The translations under genes and the position numbers were made by a program. A stretch of DNA of 64,000 nucleotides from Dermanyssus gallinae (lineage: Eukaryota; Arthropoda; Arachnida; Mesostigmata; Dermanyssidae), in NCBI GenBank assembly GCA_003439945.1, contig QVRM01002216.1, forward strand, positions 248,001 to 312,000, read 5' to 3'. Numbering within the stretch: position 1 is the first letter of the stretch; the number at the start of each line of letters is the position of its first letter. This document shows, piece by piece, positions 1 to 12,029 of this stretch. A model generated the notes under the pieces. It was given only the letters and a program-made list of their open reading frames with translations. It did not search any database and had not been told where the DNA came from.

Positions 1-740
1 ATTGGCCACGTTTCCTAGGTGAGGTGTGTCATCTACGCAAGAGAACGCGTCGGTAGAAATCAGTATTCTTGCTGTAGTGGTAGCATAGTCCTCAGATAGC
101 TCGGTCAGAACTCTTTGAGTAACGTCGGTCTCAAGGTTCGACTGAGTTTTCCTGTAACTGGATGGTGTGGCTTATAGTTGAGGTAGCCTGATGTCATTCT
201 CGGGCCAGCCATTGACCCGATGTCTATCCGGTTTGTTACTGATCGAAGCCCAACTAGGACGAAGGAAGAATTGTGACAGCCAGACTTCTTTATTAATCCG
301 GGTTGAGCGATATCCGAACATTTTTTAGAGCTGCCGCTAGCATCATGTCTAGTGTACTTGGGTTTGATGCTAATCACGTGAACAAGCTTGCTTGTGTTTT
401 TTTTTGTTAGAATCTCGTCAGCAGAGTCATCTACACCTTGATTGTCTGCGGCTGCCTCGTGTGGGTAGTTTAAGGAAGCTGGGGGCTGTTATGCCGAAAT
501 GTGTCGACGCAAACCTCGCCTATTGTATACGAGACTACACTCTAGATAGTGTCAAGGGACAAGTCTAGGGACCTTAAGAGCGGGGTTGGCATGCGCTGAG
601 GTCTTCCAGGCGATGAACTCCGTGGTAGCGGTTGCATATGATTACACATTATGACGCTGTATATTTGAGCTTCTTTAAGAGGTGGCGGCGCTAATAATAG
701 CTGAAGGGCGCCGGCTGTATAGACGTAGTTGTACTATGGA

Positions 741-788
<48 letters not shown>

Positions 789-1740
789 TGGATGTAGTGT
801 TCTGGTATTATTGTGTTATACACTATATATATATATATATATATATATATTGTGTTAGGCACGCTGTGCAGCCATGTCAACTATTACGCTGTTCTGTATA
901 TACGGCCTTTTTGTACACCCAATTAGATATACATTTGTAGGGCATAGCCATTTCAATGATTTTGTGGAGTCGCCTGTTCCCTGCGCACCCTCAGTCGAGT
1001 ATTTCCTACATGTAGTTAGTACGGTTAACAGGTCCCCGCTAAACTTGAAGTAGCCTGTCTCTATTGCCTGTGATCGCACAATCACACCCCAGTGGATCGG
1101 AATTCCCCGGAGCTCCACACACACACACCCAAAAACTTTTGTATCTCCTAGCGCCTTGGCGCCAAAAGTGTATTTAGCATTTACACGTATTGTATGTATA
1201 GGGATGTATTGGTGCAAATCGTAAAGTGTTGTTTAACACTATACAATACAACTATGTCTCATTGTCGCGACAAGTTATATTAGACTGTATAGAGCGCTAA
1301 TTTTTTAATCGCTGTTGTATAATCTCCAGAGTAAGGGAGTTATACCACAACTAGCATCCGAATTTTGCGAAACAATGTCGTGTAGAAATACTTCTTAAAT
1401 TAGTTACGCTAAGAACGTGCTAAAGGGAACAATTAAAACAGCAAATTAGCACTGATGGCAGTTACTCCTATTCTTGAAATAATTATAATTATTCTAAATT
1501 CCAACTCTAAGTGCAATGGAGGGGAGATGATCAGAACGCTGTACGGAAAACAGTACGGAAGATCGAAACGGTTACCAATATGCAGTAACCCCTGATCACC
1601 CGGATCGATGCTAGAAGCCCCGGGACGGCGGTTTGTTCCTATTTAAAGTAGCGATGGTCGCAATCAAATTCAATGTGTAATCTACGTGGCAGCGACATGT
1701 TCGCGCTCACCGATCAACTAACTGGCTTTGACAAGCGTGT
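1..1740. other. Non-coding stretch upstream of the ISCU exons
   Basis: I see no convincing coding exon here. It holds (TA)n tracts at about 740-784 and 822-850. The missing first exon of ISCU (mitochondrial presequence) should lie here or further upstream, but I found no exon ending in the usual YHKK-type residues. Open frames in this part are short, lack recognisable motifs and include translated TA repeats. Confidence 0.5.
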
Positions 1741-1743
1741 ATG

Positions 1744-1865
1744 CTATCAATCCTACTTAACGTAGGAATGATAGTATAGGCTGAATTCGGATCAAAATTG
1801 GATCCGAATGACTCTAGGCTTCTCCTTGTTCTTCTTCCCAGGCTTCTTTGCATTAGAAGCCTGGG
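1744..1865. repeat. Cluster of three short inverted repeats
   Basis: Three stem-loops follow each other. The first has 13-base arms at 1744-1756 and 1762-1774 with one mismatch. The second has perfect 9-base arms ATTCGGATC / GATCCGAAT at 1785-1793 and 1801-1809. The third has perfect 11-base arms CCCAGGCTTCT / AGAAGCCTGGG at 1837-1847 and 1855-1865. They lie about 120 bases before an ISCU exon, in presumed intron or promoter DNA. Function is unknown; they could be the relic of a small transposon. Confidence 0.6.
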
Positions 1866-1981
1866 AATACGCAATATACAATACGCAGAGCCACCAGCCT
1901 CATCTCTCCTATAGGCTTGTATCTGTGCGATAACTCAGTGCAACTAAGTGTGCTCCGTATGATTCGCTGTGTATCCAACAG

Positions 1982-2746
1982 GTGATCGACCATTACGAAA
2001 ACCCTCGCAATGTCGGTTCGCTGGACAAATCATCTACTCGAGTGGGCACCGGCTTGGTGGGGGCTCCCGCATGCGGAGACGTCATGAAGCTTCAGATTGA
2101 GGTTGACGAAAGTGGCCGCATTATTAATGCGAAATTCAAAACTTTTGGATGCGGTAAGTAGCAAATCGGCATCTGTCGTGTGTAATTCTGTCGTGTTCGC
2201 GCCTTAATTGAGAGAGAGAGAGAGAGCGCGCGCGCTTGATATTACAGATGCAACAATAGAAGCGCTTTAAAACATAATCATTTACGCGCAATGAAGTTTA
2301 GTTTTTATTGTCTATTTGCTATTGCGGATTATTTGTTAAGCCTAACGCCTGTTAAAGCTCGAGGAGAGCAATAGTTGTCGGTATGTATTTTCAAGTAATT
2401 GCCACTGATATTCGCACAGCTAGGATGTTATAGAGCATTAAAAGCTCTGCCTTATTGAAAGCGTTATATATAGCGTGTTTAACGTCTGTGTGATTAATGG
2501 GCAGGTTCGGCGATTGCGTCTTCGTCCTTGGCGACTGAGTGGGTGAAAGGTAAGACAGTGGACGAGGCTCTTCGTCTCAAAAACACGGACATCGCAAAGG
2601 AGCTCTCCTTGCCACCCGTCAAGCTTCACTGCTCGATGCTTGCCGAGGACGCCCTCAAGGCGGCCTTGTCGGACTACCGTCTCAAGCAGCAGACCAGCCA
2701 AGCAGGAGCGGCGGATTCGGCTGGTCAACCTGTCGAGCAGAAATAA
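1982..2746 (+). CDS. ISCU: Iron-sulfur cluster assembly scaffold ISCU (last two exons, 5' part missing)
   Basis: ISCU is the mitochondrial scaffold on which NFS1, frataxin and ferredoxin build [2Fe-2S] clusters before transfer by HSC20/HSPA9. Exons: 1982-2153, preceded by a CAACAG acceptor and followed by GTAAGT, and 2505-2746, preceded by GGGCAG and ending in TAA. They join in phase 1 to give about 137 residues. The three cluster-ligand cysteines are visible in [19 protein letters not shown] and [12 protein letters not shown]. The LPPVKLHC segment is the chaperone-recognition site. The first frame opens with [15 protein letters not shown], the start of the mature IscU fold. Upstream in the same frame is a stop with no ATG between, so this exon is internal and the presequence exon is elsewhere. 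The C-terminal tail ([18 protein letters not shown]) is family-variable. Confidence 0.95.
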
Positions 2747-4286
2747 TACATGCCTGTCACAAGCCGCTGAATCGAACGACAAACATATACGGCAAAGCCA
2801 GCTAGCGAACTCGTTGTTAGTTGGACGCAACAAGCCGGAAGGAGCTCGAATCCATCAAGCAATATGTGTGTCGCAGTTGTGACGGCTGGAACGTACTCAA
2901 GTTTGCGCCTTGTAGTGTAAATGTTGAGTGTTGTCGATTCGTGTTTCCACTGGGAATCGTGGTCTTTGTGCGCCACTTGCGGGGAACACATTGCTTAGTC
3001 GAGTGGGACAGTTAGGGAAAGCCATCCGGGTGCACCATCTAGATTTAGGTATTTGTTAAGCTCCTTCGAATGCATGGAAAAAGGCAATAACAACAAAAAA
3101 AATAACCGATAATACAGCACCTGGAAATGAGCTGGCCTATGAAATTCAACGGCCATGAGCAAAGGATGATTTTAACAAAGATAATCCTTATAATAGTGCC
3201 ATCGAGCCTTGACGTTCTTCTGCACAATGAAGAATGAAAGGACTGCGACAGTCGTACGGATCACGTGGCTTCCCAACCATTAACCAAATCGAGCTAATAT
3301 GATGAGATTAAAATTTGTTTGCCACTAAACAAAACTCTGGGTTGCACTAAATTTATTTTTCAGATTTCATCACGACTGTATCCCATTTCGTAGTGTAACG
3401 TTTGACTAAAACGTTAGTAGTATTAGACAAAAGTTAGTTTCAGTAGAAGATGTCCTTGTGCTTGCCAAGGGACGACGAAGTGGGTTGTAGGACCCGTTAA
3501 ATGTGATGTTGTTGACTGAAGTTTGCGTAGTTGGTGGTTCGTGGTTGTGATCCTTCAAATCGAGTCTCTACTACAAGCAGCAAATTGGATGTGTGTATAT
3601 AAATGGCAGTAAACCTATGGTATGAGCTCCCAGAAGTGGTTATCCTTGACAATTACATACAACACTACAATTTTGCAATGATATGTTGCATTTTGTCGGT
3701 ACAGTATTGGTTTAATTTAGTATGGCACACAATTTAACTAAATTAAGAGACTCGCTTATGAAGGATCTACCCGAAAGTGTATGTATGTAAATAAGAGCAT
3801 GAGGTTGACGAGCACAATAAAGTTGTAGTTTTTACAATAGTTAATCGCTTTTTATGTAAATACATCTATCTTCTTTATATATATATATATATATATGCAT
3901 CTATGTTCAATACAATATTGGTCAAATGCGTGCTAGTTTTTACCGATATTATGTACATGCCCTTATAATTTGCAATAGTCTGCTTAATGGCTCCTAATGC
4001 ACGTTGCTTTAGGCAGCCGTTTCTACAGAAAATTCATTGATTAAATTACCTTTTCATTTTTATGCGATTAATGCCGAGCTATGGGAAAAAAGTTTTTTCA
4101 TGAAAATTCTTTAGCAACCGCTGAAGAATCGTCACTGTCTCGGTCATTTGTCTTGATTTAAAAAAGCTTCGCTGACTTGAAAACTCTCTTGATAGTATAA
4201 CTTGAAAATTGGTTAGCAACATGGTCTTGATTGAGGTTCAGGCATTATCATGGGCTTTTTCAAAAACCTTTTTAAAGGGACAGGTC
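2747..4286. other. ISCU 3' flank, no gene recognised
   Basis: This is probably ISCU 3' UTR followed by intergenic DNA. A canonical AATAAA lies at 3816-3821, about 1.07 kb after the stop codon, and could be the polyadenylation signal; nothing else supports that choice. A (TA)n tract lies at about 3876-3896. No open frame here resembles a known protein. Confidence 0.4.
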
Positions 4287-4414
4287 ATGTTCCTATGTTC
4301 TCTACTTAATTCCAAGTATAAAGAACATTATTTTTAAGTGTCAGTGAAAGATGTTCCTATGTTCGCTACTTAATTCCAAGTATAAAGAACATTATTTTTA
4401 AGTGTCAGTGAAAG
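4287..4414. repeat. Tandem duplication of a 64-bp unit
   Basis: Two head-to-tail copies, 4287-4350 and 4351-4414, each begin ATGTTCCTATGTTC and end GTCAGTGAAAG. They differ at a single position (T in copy one, G in copy two), so the duplication is recent. The unit has no obvious coding content. Confidence 0.92.
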
Positions 4415-7400
4415 ATTTTCAGGAAATATGACTCTACATTGTCTTGCGCGTTTCGCTTCAATTACTCAATCAAACAGCTCGCGCTGGCCACCCACCTTGT
4501 TTATGTTTGAAAGGCTGGTGTGTTTAGTTGAAGGCAGGCCCTTATTTACGGGTTTATAGACGAGCAACCGTTCTAACACTAACTAGCATCTGTATTCTAA
4601 TTTAAAGCCCCTCTTTACCAGTGGACAAATTCTGACGACGCTTCGTACATGGTACCATACATAAATGTATTTCTACTTTTATAAAGAGCACAATGGTGCA
4701 CTAACAGTTTGTAGATTTTGTGCAGCTCACGTTCCTGAGGTCATAATTAAACGCTTGTTTCTAACAATGTTCGCGCCGTTTTGCAATTTGCTAAATTGCG
4801 ACTTTTAATACGGACGCGTTGTGGCATATCTAAGAAAAGATGATGGAGCATATGCGGCTGATTCCGCAGTTAAGATTGTAAGACTTCGATACGTGAGACT
4901 TGTTGCTTACAAATGCTTGACGCTTAGACCGGACTCCACTAAAATATATGATGTTGTGCATCTTATGGAATATTAAAACAGTGTCTCCCTTGAGGTACCA
5001 AAGGGCTTAATTTAAGGCCCCACGTACGTTGTGGAGTATTGATTTCTAAACGGGCACCAATAAGTAGTAGGAAACCACTTCTGGCCTAAAAGGAGCGTTA
5101 TCATGATGTCTACGAATAACGTGTGTGCACTTTTTGTTGTATACGAAGACAATGTCGCTACTAACGTGCGTCGCAGCATAAGCAATATATATATATATAT
5201 CTATCTATATATATATATATATATACTGAATTGATTGATTTATATTGCCTGGGCGAATCAATGTTAGGTATTGTACAGCGGAGTCGTAAACACCCGTCCG
5301 CGGCTCAGAATCATTGTCAGCGTCGTCATCGTCATTATTGCAGTTTTTATCGTTCACATCTCTGCGGTGTAAAGAAAAGAAAGCAAACATGATATGAGCG
5401 GAAATCACCAAAGTTTGCCCCGACAGGTGACTTCGTTTTACATTTTGACGAAAGTCGTGGTCGAACGATTCATGGCCGTCGTTCTGTCGTTTTGCCTCTT
5501 TTTATTTGCTAACCTGATCACTTTCTGCTCAATCGAGTTTCTTCGATCTAAAGGCGGCTTCGCGTATGAGAGAACGTACAGTGAACCTGGCACATAACAT
5601 TCCACGTGGGTGTCGCGCCGCACCATTACGTGCTCTGCAAGAACAGTGTAACAAGAATGGAATAAACGAAATAGATAAAATAGAACTTACTATTCCCCCC
5701 CCCCTAATAAGTTACGTAACTCTACGTTGATTTCAGTCTAGCCTAGGTGATCCACTATCTACCGTTGCCAGTCTATATGGATAGTACATGCAGCTGAAGC
5801 CGTGTAGCGCTTCACGCCACACGTATTGACACGAGGTGGCAGCAGAGAACCGGCTATCGATAAGCGTATCTTTCGTGCCTGCACTGCTGACGGGAGGAGT
5901 CAATCATGGGCCAGCCAGCAAGGTTTGCTCATGTTCGTGACATTTGCGATTTCGCAACGGTCACGATGTGCGCGCATGCAGAGCTAGACGGCTTACGCTG
6001 CCCGCCTATTCACATATTGTGAAGGGAAGAACAGATAGGTCAAACCGGACCAGTATTATGAGACAAGAATTAAAACAAATTTCCTGCAAAAAAACGTTTT
6101 TAATTCTAGTATCATAGGGCATCAAGCAAGCAATAGAAAGAAACAATAGAAACAAAGCTTCCTTATTGTTTGTATGTATTCGGTTTGGCAACGTAACAAC
6201 ACCACGTGACCGCGCAAATGCGGTTCGCGTCCCTCTTCCAGCCCCTCCAGACGATTTATGTACTCGTAAATCAAAACGAGCTTGTTGAGAGCTGTACTGT
6301 TGTAAATGAACTGCGCTTCACATTTAGTATCTAGGTGACTAGGTCAACAGGTTCACCTGCATTGCCGAATCCAATGGCGCCGGCCAGAGTAGAGGTACCA
6401 CATGCAACTAATGTGCGGCTGAAGGATGTTATAAATGTATTAAGCTATTTAAATACCTGATTTGGCTACGTGCGACTTCTTCCTCTTCCCTGTCGTAGAG
6501 GAAAATCTGAGAGAAAGAAGAAGAATTTACTAGAGAAGAATATTTAAAGAAGAAGAGTAAGAAATTACAAGAAGTAGAGTGAGTGTTCTCGAGCGATTCG
6601 CTCTGCAGCACCGTCTCCCGCGCCGTATATGACGTATATACACAGTTTTATATATATATATATATATCGGGAAAAACGACTTACCCATCACATTTGACAT
6701 TAAGCATATTTTGTACTCACAAAAGTAGCACCATGTTAAAAATGACTAGACCTTTGGAGAAACAACACGACCGCGATGCTGCATTAGAACTCAAGTTTTT
6801 AAAATTTTAACCACTAATTAGGTTAAGTCATAGTTGAAGCTGTTTACAGTCGCAGGGAGCTATTGCAAATACAACACGGCTTCACTGGTTTGGCACAAGT
6901 TTTTTTTGACGACTGTAAGCACAGTACTCACGTCACTGATTCGCGAAAGTAAGAGATCTGACTATACTTTCAGTTTCTAGTTTGATCTATGCAGAGTGAG
7001 GTTGCTATCAGATCCCCAGTCAACTTAGTAGCATATCCTTGCCCGACGTCAGCCCGTTCATTACCGTGGAACCGTCTACCCAGTATGTGTGGCTTGCAAC
7101 ACAAGGTAGGAGACAATCATTCCAATCGAAAGCCAGGACTTTAAACATCCAAGAAAATAGGTGGTGTCCTATTAAAGATCTATTCACGACCCTGCTTAGA
7201 TCCTGACCGCTTGCTGGCACTCCTTTGTGGGTACCTGATATAATATCTAGCACCATCAAAGTGGCCGCTGCTTTTTGATTGCCAATTCTAAATAGTGAGG
7301 GTCTATTCACTCTTAGAAATGAGCCCCCTTCTGTAGCAGCGCGTCGACGACCGCCTTAAAGATCTCCAGGCCTTCCACAATGAAAACTCTGGCCTGCCCT

Positions 7401-7950
7401 GAAAATGTGTCCTCAAGAAACTTCTACTGCATTTCACTCTAGCCATCGCATTTTCCTCTTATATTAGTCCGTACGCGCAATATATATATATATATATATA
7501 ATGGGCGGACGGGTCATATACCATTAATGTAATGTATTTCCTTCTTGCATGTTTCTGTTAGTATCATCCTAACCTCAGTCTCCAAAACACCACTAATACT
7601 ACCAATAGATTTTGAAACGCTAGATGATACTCTTACCGTCGATTGTCTAGCAACGTTTGCCACAGCTCATTCGCGCCTCAAACGAATCATTTGTCAACTG
7701 TAAATTTGTTTGCGGATACCGGAGTCAGGTGCAGATAGTCTACCTCACTTGTCGGTGTAGACGTATGCTACGGCGTTGGCGTTCGATACAAATTTAAGAC
7801 AAGAATTGGCAGCTCAATAGCTCGTATCAGCGCTGCCCCATCATTGTGCCGCATCAGCAAGTGTTATCGCATTTAACGCTGTATTATTAATGGCATTAGT
7901 AGGCTATTATGTGTCGTTCATAGCGGGGATCTCGCCGGCGTGTTATAATA
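4415..7950. other. Intergenic stretch without recognised genes
   Basis: This holds (TA)n tracts near 5185-5224, 6649-6666 and 7480-7500, a run of cytosines near 5694-5704, and an A/G-rich patch near 6500-6580. Open frames of 60-96 codons exist at 5394-5597 (+), 6006-6191 (-) and 7020-7310 (-), but none has a recognisable motif or splice context. Confidence 0.4.
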
Positions 7951-7956
7951 CAGCGC

Positions 7957-8020
7957 ATAAAAAGAGGGCTGCTTTGTTGATGGTATTGCAGATGGCACAA
8001 ACTAGGATATGGCGTTACTC

Positions 8021-8060
<40 letters not shown>

Positions 8061-8262
8061 TAGAAAGAGATAATATAAATTTGCTAATTTTAAAAGCATA
8101 TCAACCAAGCTTGTAGAACAGTACTGTTGAGAACTAGGAGCGAGAAGGCGCGCGAATAATGTACGAACAGTTCAACGCATAAAAAGAGGGCTGCTTTGTA
8201 TGTTATATTGCAGATGGCACAAACCAGGATATGATGTTATATATATATATATATATATATAC
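7957..8262. repeat. Short dispersed repeat, two copies of its right half, each ending in (TA)n
   Basis: A segment beginning CATAAAAAGAGGGCTGCTTTG and running through TTGCAGATGGCACAAAC to AGGATATG occurs at about 7957-8014 and again at about 8178-8234. Both copies lead, directly or within a few bases, into a (TA)n tract. The second copy is preceded (8091-8172) by a left half containing AAGGCGCGCGAATAATG that recurs at about 10440-10515. The unit looks like a fragmentary non-autonomous retroelement or decayed LINE tail. It has no coding capacity. Confidence 0.7.
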
Positions 8263-8293
8263 ACTAAAATTACTATATGTGGTTATGATACAC

Positions 8294-8328
<35 letters not shown>

Positions 8329-8512
8329 CGGTTCTCCCGCAAACGTAGATTTTGCACAACAATGTAGAAGAAAAAGGCAAATTAACTACTTTCAAAATTT
8401 TCATCCTCACTCCTGACCAAGAAGACGTTTCCGCCCCCACCTTTCATTGGGAACAATTATTTCCTTGCCGAGTTTAACCAAATTTTAAAATAAGTACATA
8501 CGGTTATGATAG

Positions 8513-8516
<4 letters not shown>

Positions 8517-8562
<46 letters not shown>
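8517..8562. repeat. (TA)n microsatellite abutting a LINE remnant
   Basis: An uninterrupted TA run of about 46 bases. The decayed LINE begins just downstream. Confidence 0.95.
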
Positions 8563-8569
<7 letters not shown>

Positions 8570-8599
8570 TTTTTGCCACGAGATAAAGCGCATTATAAG

Positions 8600-10145
8600 C
8601 AGCCACGACGACAAGAGTCCTATAGACTTAGCCAACTCGCAGAGATGAAATGAGTAATTCGGCAAATGAAGCAGACCAAGAAGCGTCACTACGAAGAAAA
8701 GCAACACTTGCATCTTATACAAAATAGTGTAAAGAAGCCTTGGTTGCTCCTACCCAAAAGACCCGAAACGGCTAACACGTTAATTAACGATGAGGAGTGG
8801 CAAGCACCTTTTACAAATCTTCTAAAGAGGGAGATGACACTGCTCGACACCGACTACCCAGGAGAGTTTATACATTTTACTGAAGCGGAAGTTATACAAG
8901 CAATTACTGTTAGGGTAAGATACCTGAAGAGTGGAGAAAAAGTTTCGTGAGCCCAATATATAAGCGAAAGGGAGACGCTACTGACACGACAAATTATTGG
9001 GGAATTGCACTGGCGAATATAACAACGCTAAAGAAAAGCTACCTGTTGAGCACGGATTCCTCCCCGGGCCATCAGCCGAAGATACGGTCAACTTCCTACT
9101 GGACTATGTGGAATGACGTCGCCAAAGTAAAACATGAGATATACTGCATTCTTAGATTTTAAGACAGCATTTGACTCTGTCCCAAGGGATCGTTTTTTAG
9201 AGACCATTTGTAGCAAATTCCTAATACTCGGAGCAATGTAAAACCTTGCCCGGGACATGTTTCACCGTAACTTTATCATAGTTAGTAACGGAGATCATTA
9301 TGTCAATGACACCATAGCGCAAACGGTACGATTGACCCAAGGAGTTTCTGCTATTCCGTTCCTTTTTATATTGTGCATAGCAGTCCTCTGTCGGATCTTC
9401 TACGAGATGCAAAAGCTCCGCACGCCTTCTACGCAGATGACCTAATCATCCTCGCAAAGTCCCGTGAACATCTGGCATCAAAATTAATGGCACTGCATTG
9501 AAAATCGCCAGCCACTTTCCTCTCTCGGCGTTACATTGACACCACGACTCTCTTTTAGGAGACATGTCGAGATAGTAGTAGCCAGGGCAACGGCAACTAC
9601 CACTCTTTTCTGTGAACTTCGAGAGATCGACCTGAAAATAGCGCAAAATATATTCAGGCTAAAAAATGTCTCTTTGGTACGATAGGCCTGCCTGCAATAT
9701 CACCTTTTCTCTCTATGGGCGATTTGAAATAACAGGATCATTTAAGGGCACTTTTTATTTAACGCGTGCTAGGTCTACCCAAAAACGCATCTGCTACCTT
9801 CGCACTTGAACTAGAAGAAACGCAACGTGAAGTTTGCGTCCAATAACTATACGGACGGACCAGCGTTTTGCTCGGACCGATGAAAGAAAAGAACCCAGAG
9901 AAACCGAGAACCAGTTTGTCACCAAGGACATGGCATGACTACCATCGCCACATGTGTCTGAGTGGACAGTGTTTTGAGGTCGATGGCCGTGTGTGTAGAT
10001 TTTGTGCGGGAGAATGCGGTATTGATGGATACCACATACTTGCATGCACCGAAATATACACAGCGTCGCTACAATCACGTACACACTACATAGGATCAGT
10101 ATAGATTTCGCACAATATCCGATGTATACTGCCACCAATATTATG
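8600..10145 (+). mobile_element. Degenerate non-LTR retrotransposon, LINE family 1, copy 1
   Basis: This is a decayed LINE pol region spread over several frames. Before the reverse transcriptase lies a conserved segment near 8666-8945 (TANTLINDEEW..LLKREMTLLDTDYPGEF). Next come PIYKRKGDATDTTNYWGIAL (about 8954-9013), motif A LDFKTAFDSVPRD (about 9153-9190), motif B-like QGVSAIPFLF (about 9339-9370) and the catalytic motif C HAFYADDLIILAKS (about 9420-9461). A 3' cysteine/histidine cluster (CLSGQCFEV..CRFCAGECG..YHILACTE, about 9950-10050) is typical of LINE C-termini. Frameshifts and stops separate the motifs, so it is dead. The 3' end, around AATATTATGGTGA near 10137-10150, matches the end of the minus-strand copy at 33.17 kb. 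Clade is not resolved (jockey/I/CR1-like). Its 5' edge follows a (TA)n tract. Confidence 0.88.
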
Positions 10146-10211
10146 GTGAGTAAATATGCATGGATATGAATAGTTCGTAAATCTGAAAGCCGCGGCAAGG
10201 AATATATATAG

Positions 10212-10399
10212 ATCGAGCAAGATGGCTTAGTGACAAAGTTTTTGCCTTGCATTCGGGAGGACTGGGTTCGAGACCCAGACCGGCCACTCTTAAATTGGTT
10301 TGCATGGTTTCCAATTTAGACAAGGTAAATGCTGGAGATTAAAATTAGCCATGACACGAAAAAACCGTACACGGGCAATAGCCTTACGGAAAATCTTTA

Positions 10400-10438
<39 letters not shown>
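10212..10438 (+). mobile_element. tRNA-derived SINE, copy 1
   Basis: The 5' head has pol III promoter-like boxes: A box TGGCTTAGTGA and B box GGTTCGAGACC. The B box sits in a perfect T-arm, CTGGG/CCCAG. The anticodon-loop region CTTGCAT resembles tRNA-Ala(UGC). The acceptor arms do not pair, so this is not a functional tRNA. The body has a conserved mini-hairpin (AAATTGG / CCAATTT) and ends in A(9-10) running into (TA)n. Two more copies lie at 18317 and 18924. Confidence 0.9.
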
Positions 10439-10439
<1 letters not shown>

Positions 10440-10515
10440 ATCTTCTAAGCATATCAGCCAGGTTTGTAGATGAGTCGTGTAGAGAACCAGGGGCAGGAAG
10501 GCGCGCGAATAATGC
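10440..10515 (+). repeat. Dispersed repeat, left half, second copy
   Basis: The stretch from AAGCATATCAGCCAGG to AAGGCGCGCGAATAATG matches 8095-8155 with point differences. Here it follows the (TA)n tail of the SINE; at 8.1 kb it follows another (TA)n tract. Confidence 0.65.
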
Positions 10516-10519
10516 ACGG

Positions 10520-11867
10520 TTCACGTTGCCAAAGCCGATGCACGCTGAACGCGAGATAGCAGCCACGTCTTGTGCGCAGACGCATCTCATCGCCTCCCGT
10601 TACCTCTCACCCAGGCGCGGAGGGTGGATGTTGGTGATTGGCGAGTGGCGCGAAGGAAGAGAGCCTTCAGCGGCCATGACTGGTGGAGACTGCAGCGGTA
10701 GGTTTGAGTTCGCCCCTGCCCCTCCCCCCTCTCTCTCTTTTGCTTTGTCCCTCTCTCTCGGGGTCTCGGGTTCTCTGCGTCGGGGGTGCGCGATAACCCA
10801 CGGAACGAACTGCCTTGCTCCAAGACTCGCCGTCGTTGGCCAGAAGTCGGCCAACAGAGCAGCGCAGGCAAAACGAAAACAAGGGAGCGCCACAAATAGA
10901 AAGCGATAGGGCTAGAGGTTTGAGGAAGGAAGCGCACAGTGGTAAAGGGACAGGGTTACATATATATATATATATATATATATATTGACAGGATGGGAGG
11001 ACATGAGCGGCCGCAGGTGGAAGAGTAGGACCGACATGAGCCGGTCGACGGGCCATCCGACGGACCGGCGACTGCTCTTTCGTGCAGCCGCTGTGCTAAA
11101 AGATTGCCATCATCATCGTCGTCATCAACAACTGCAGCAATAGCAACAACAACAACAACAACAACAACCATCACAACAGCGTCTAACTTCCACAGTTTTC
11201 ACCAGCAGCGCCTACGAAGAGGAACAGGCCAGCAGCTGTCAGCAGCCGTCTGTAATGTCCATCTGTTCGTATACGTATTATCTTACTGCGTTGCGTATAT
11301 ATATCTGCTCTGCTCCTTCCTTCCACCGATCGAGAGGTGAGGTGGTGCGCGTGGTGACGGTGAAGGTTGGCACCGCACGCTCGAAGGCGCTTGAAGACAG
11401 AAGTCGAAAGGAGCCAGGGAAGGTCAGCCCAGTGACAACAGCCGGCGCAGTCCTGCCAGTCGAACCCACCGATTGGTGGTTGGTAATAGCCGCAACGATG
11501 ACTCAAACAAAGCATACCTTGTAGTCTCACCGTCGGCGACCCACGGCCCCTAGGCCGTGTGGGAACCCCACTCGCGATGCTCGTACTGCGTCGTCTATGA
11601 TGCCCACTACTCCTAATACTGCTGCGGCTGCTGCTACTACGACGACGACGACGATCGGGAAAAGTACAAGGAAGAGGAGCAGAAACTGTGCAGTTCTGCT
11701 TGTCGAACGCAACACAGGTTCTAACACAGTCAGGATGGTGCAATAGCAGTGCGTAGAGACAGCCGAGAACATCATTAAGGTTCGGCAGTCGTCACATCGG
11801 TGGTCGGTGTTTCGGTGTTTTGAGCGGCGACCTCTCTTTTGGTAATGGCCGGTATTCCCTCGTCGTG
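10520..11867. other. G+C-rich region upstream of SLC29A4, possible promoter or 5' leader
   Basis: Base composition becomes G+C-rich from about 10520 to 10960 and again from about 11330 to 11760, unlike the surrounding A+T-rich DNA. A (TA)n tract lies at about 10959-10985 and CAA/ACA repeats at about 11140-11175. Long open frames on both strands (for example 10526-10909 plus, 11183-11743 minus) overlap each other and lack motifs, so I read them as compositional. A promoter or non-coding first exon of SLC29A4 would fit here, but nothing proves it. Confidence 0.3.
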
Positions 11868-12029
11868 ATGAGCGACTCTGATGATATGAGCATCAGTACA
11901 GTAACAACGAAGATGTCGTCAGCATCGCATGCACTTTGTGCCGACAATGACGAGGACGGTCTCAACGACGAGCTCAGGAGGTTGAGCCAGGATTCAACGA
12001 ATTTGCTGGCAAGGAAACGCTTAATTTCG
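11868..12029 (+). CDS. Candidate small coding first exon, product unknown
   Basis: An ATG at 11868 opens a 54-codon acidic, Ser-rich stretch (MSDSDDMSISTVTT...; ...LNDELRRLSQDSTN) running into a good donor (TTTCG|GTATGT) at phase 0. Its composition looks more protein-like than neighbouring frames. SLC29A4 exon 2 (13841) is also entered in phase 0, so this could be an alternative first exon that replaces the 12760 exon. It could equally be a chance frame in the 5' leader. I do not recognise a domain. Confidence 0.25.

Noticed and set aside
755..940. Open frame rich in alternating Ile-Tyr
   Set aside because: It is translation of a (TA)n tract. The same applies to many frames elsewhere, such as 16413-16835 beyond the splice donor, 21437-21889, 42318-42803 and 62436-62795.
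10214..10290. A tRNA gene
   Set aside because: A and B boxes and a good T-arm exist, but the acceptor stem does not pair, and the same unit with a conserved body and A/TA tail occurs three times. It is a SINE head.
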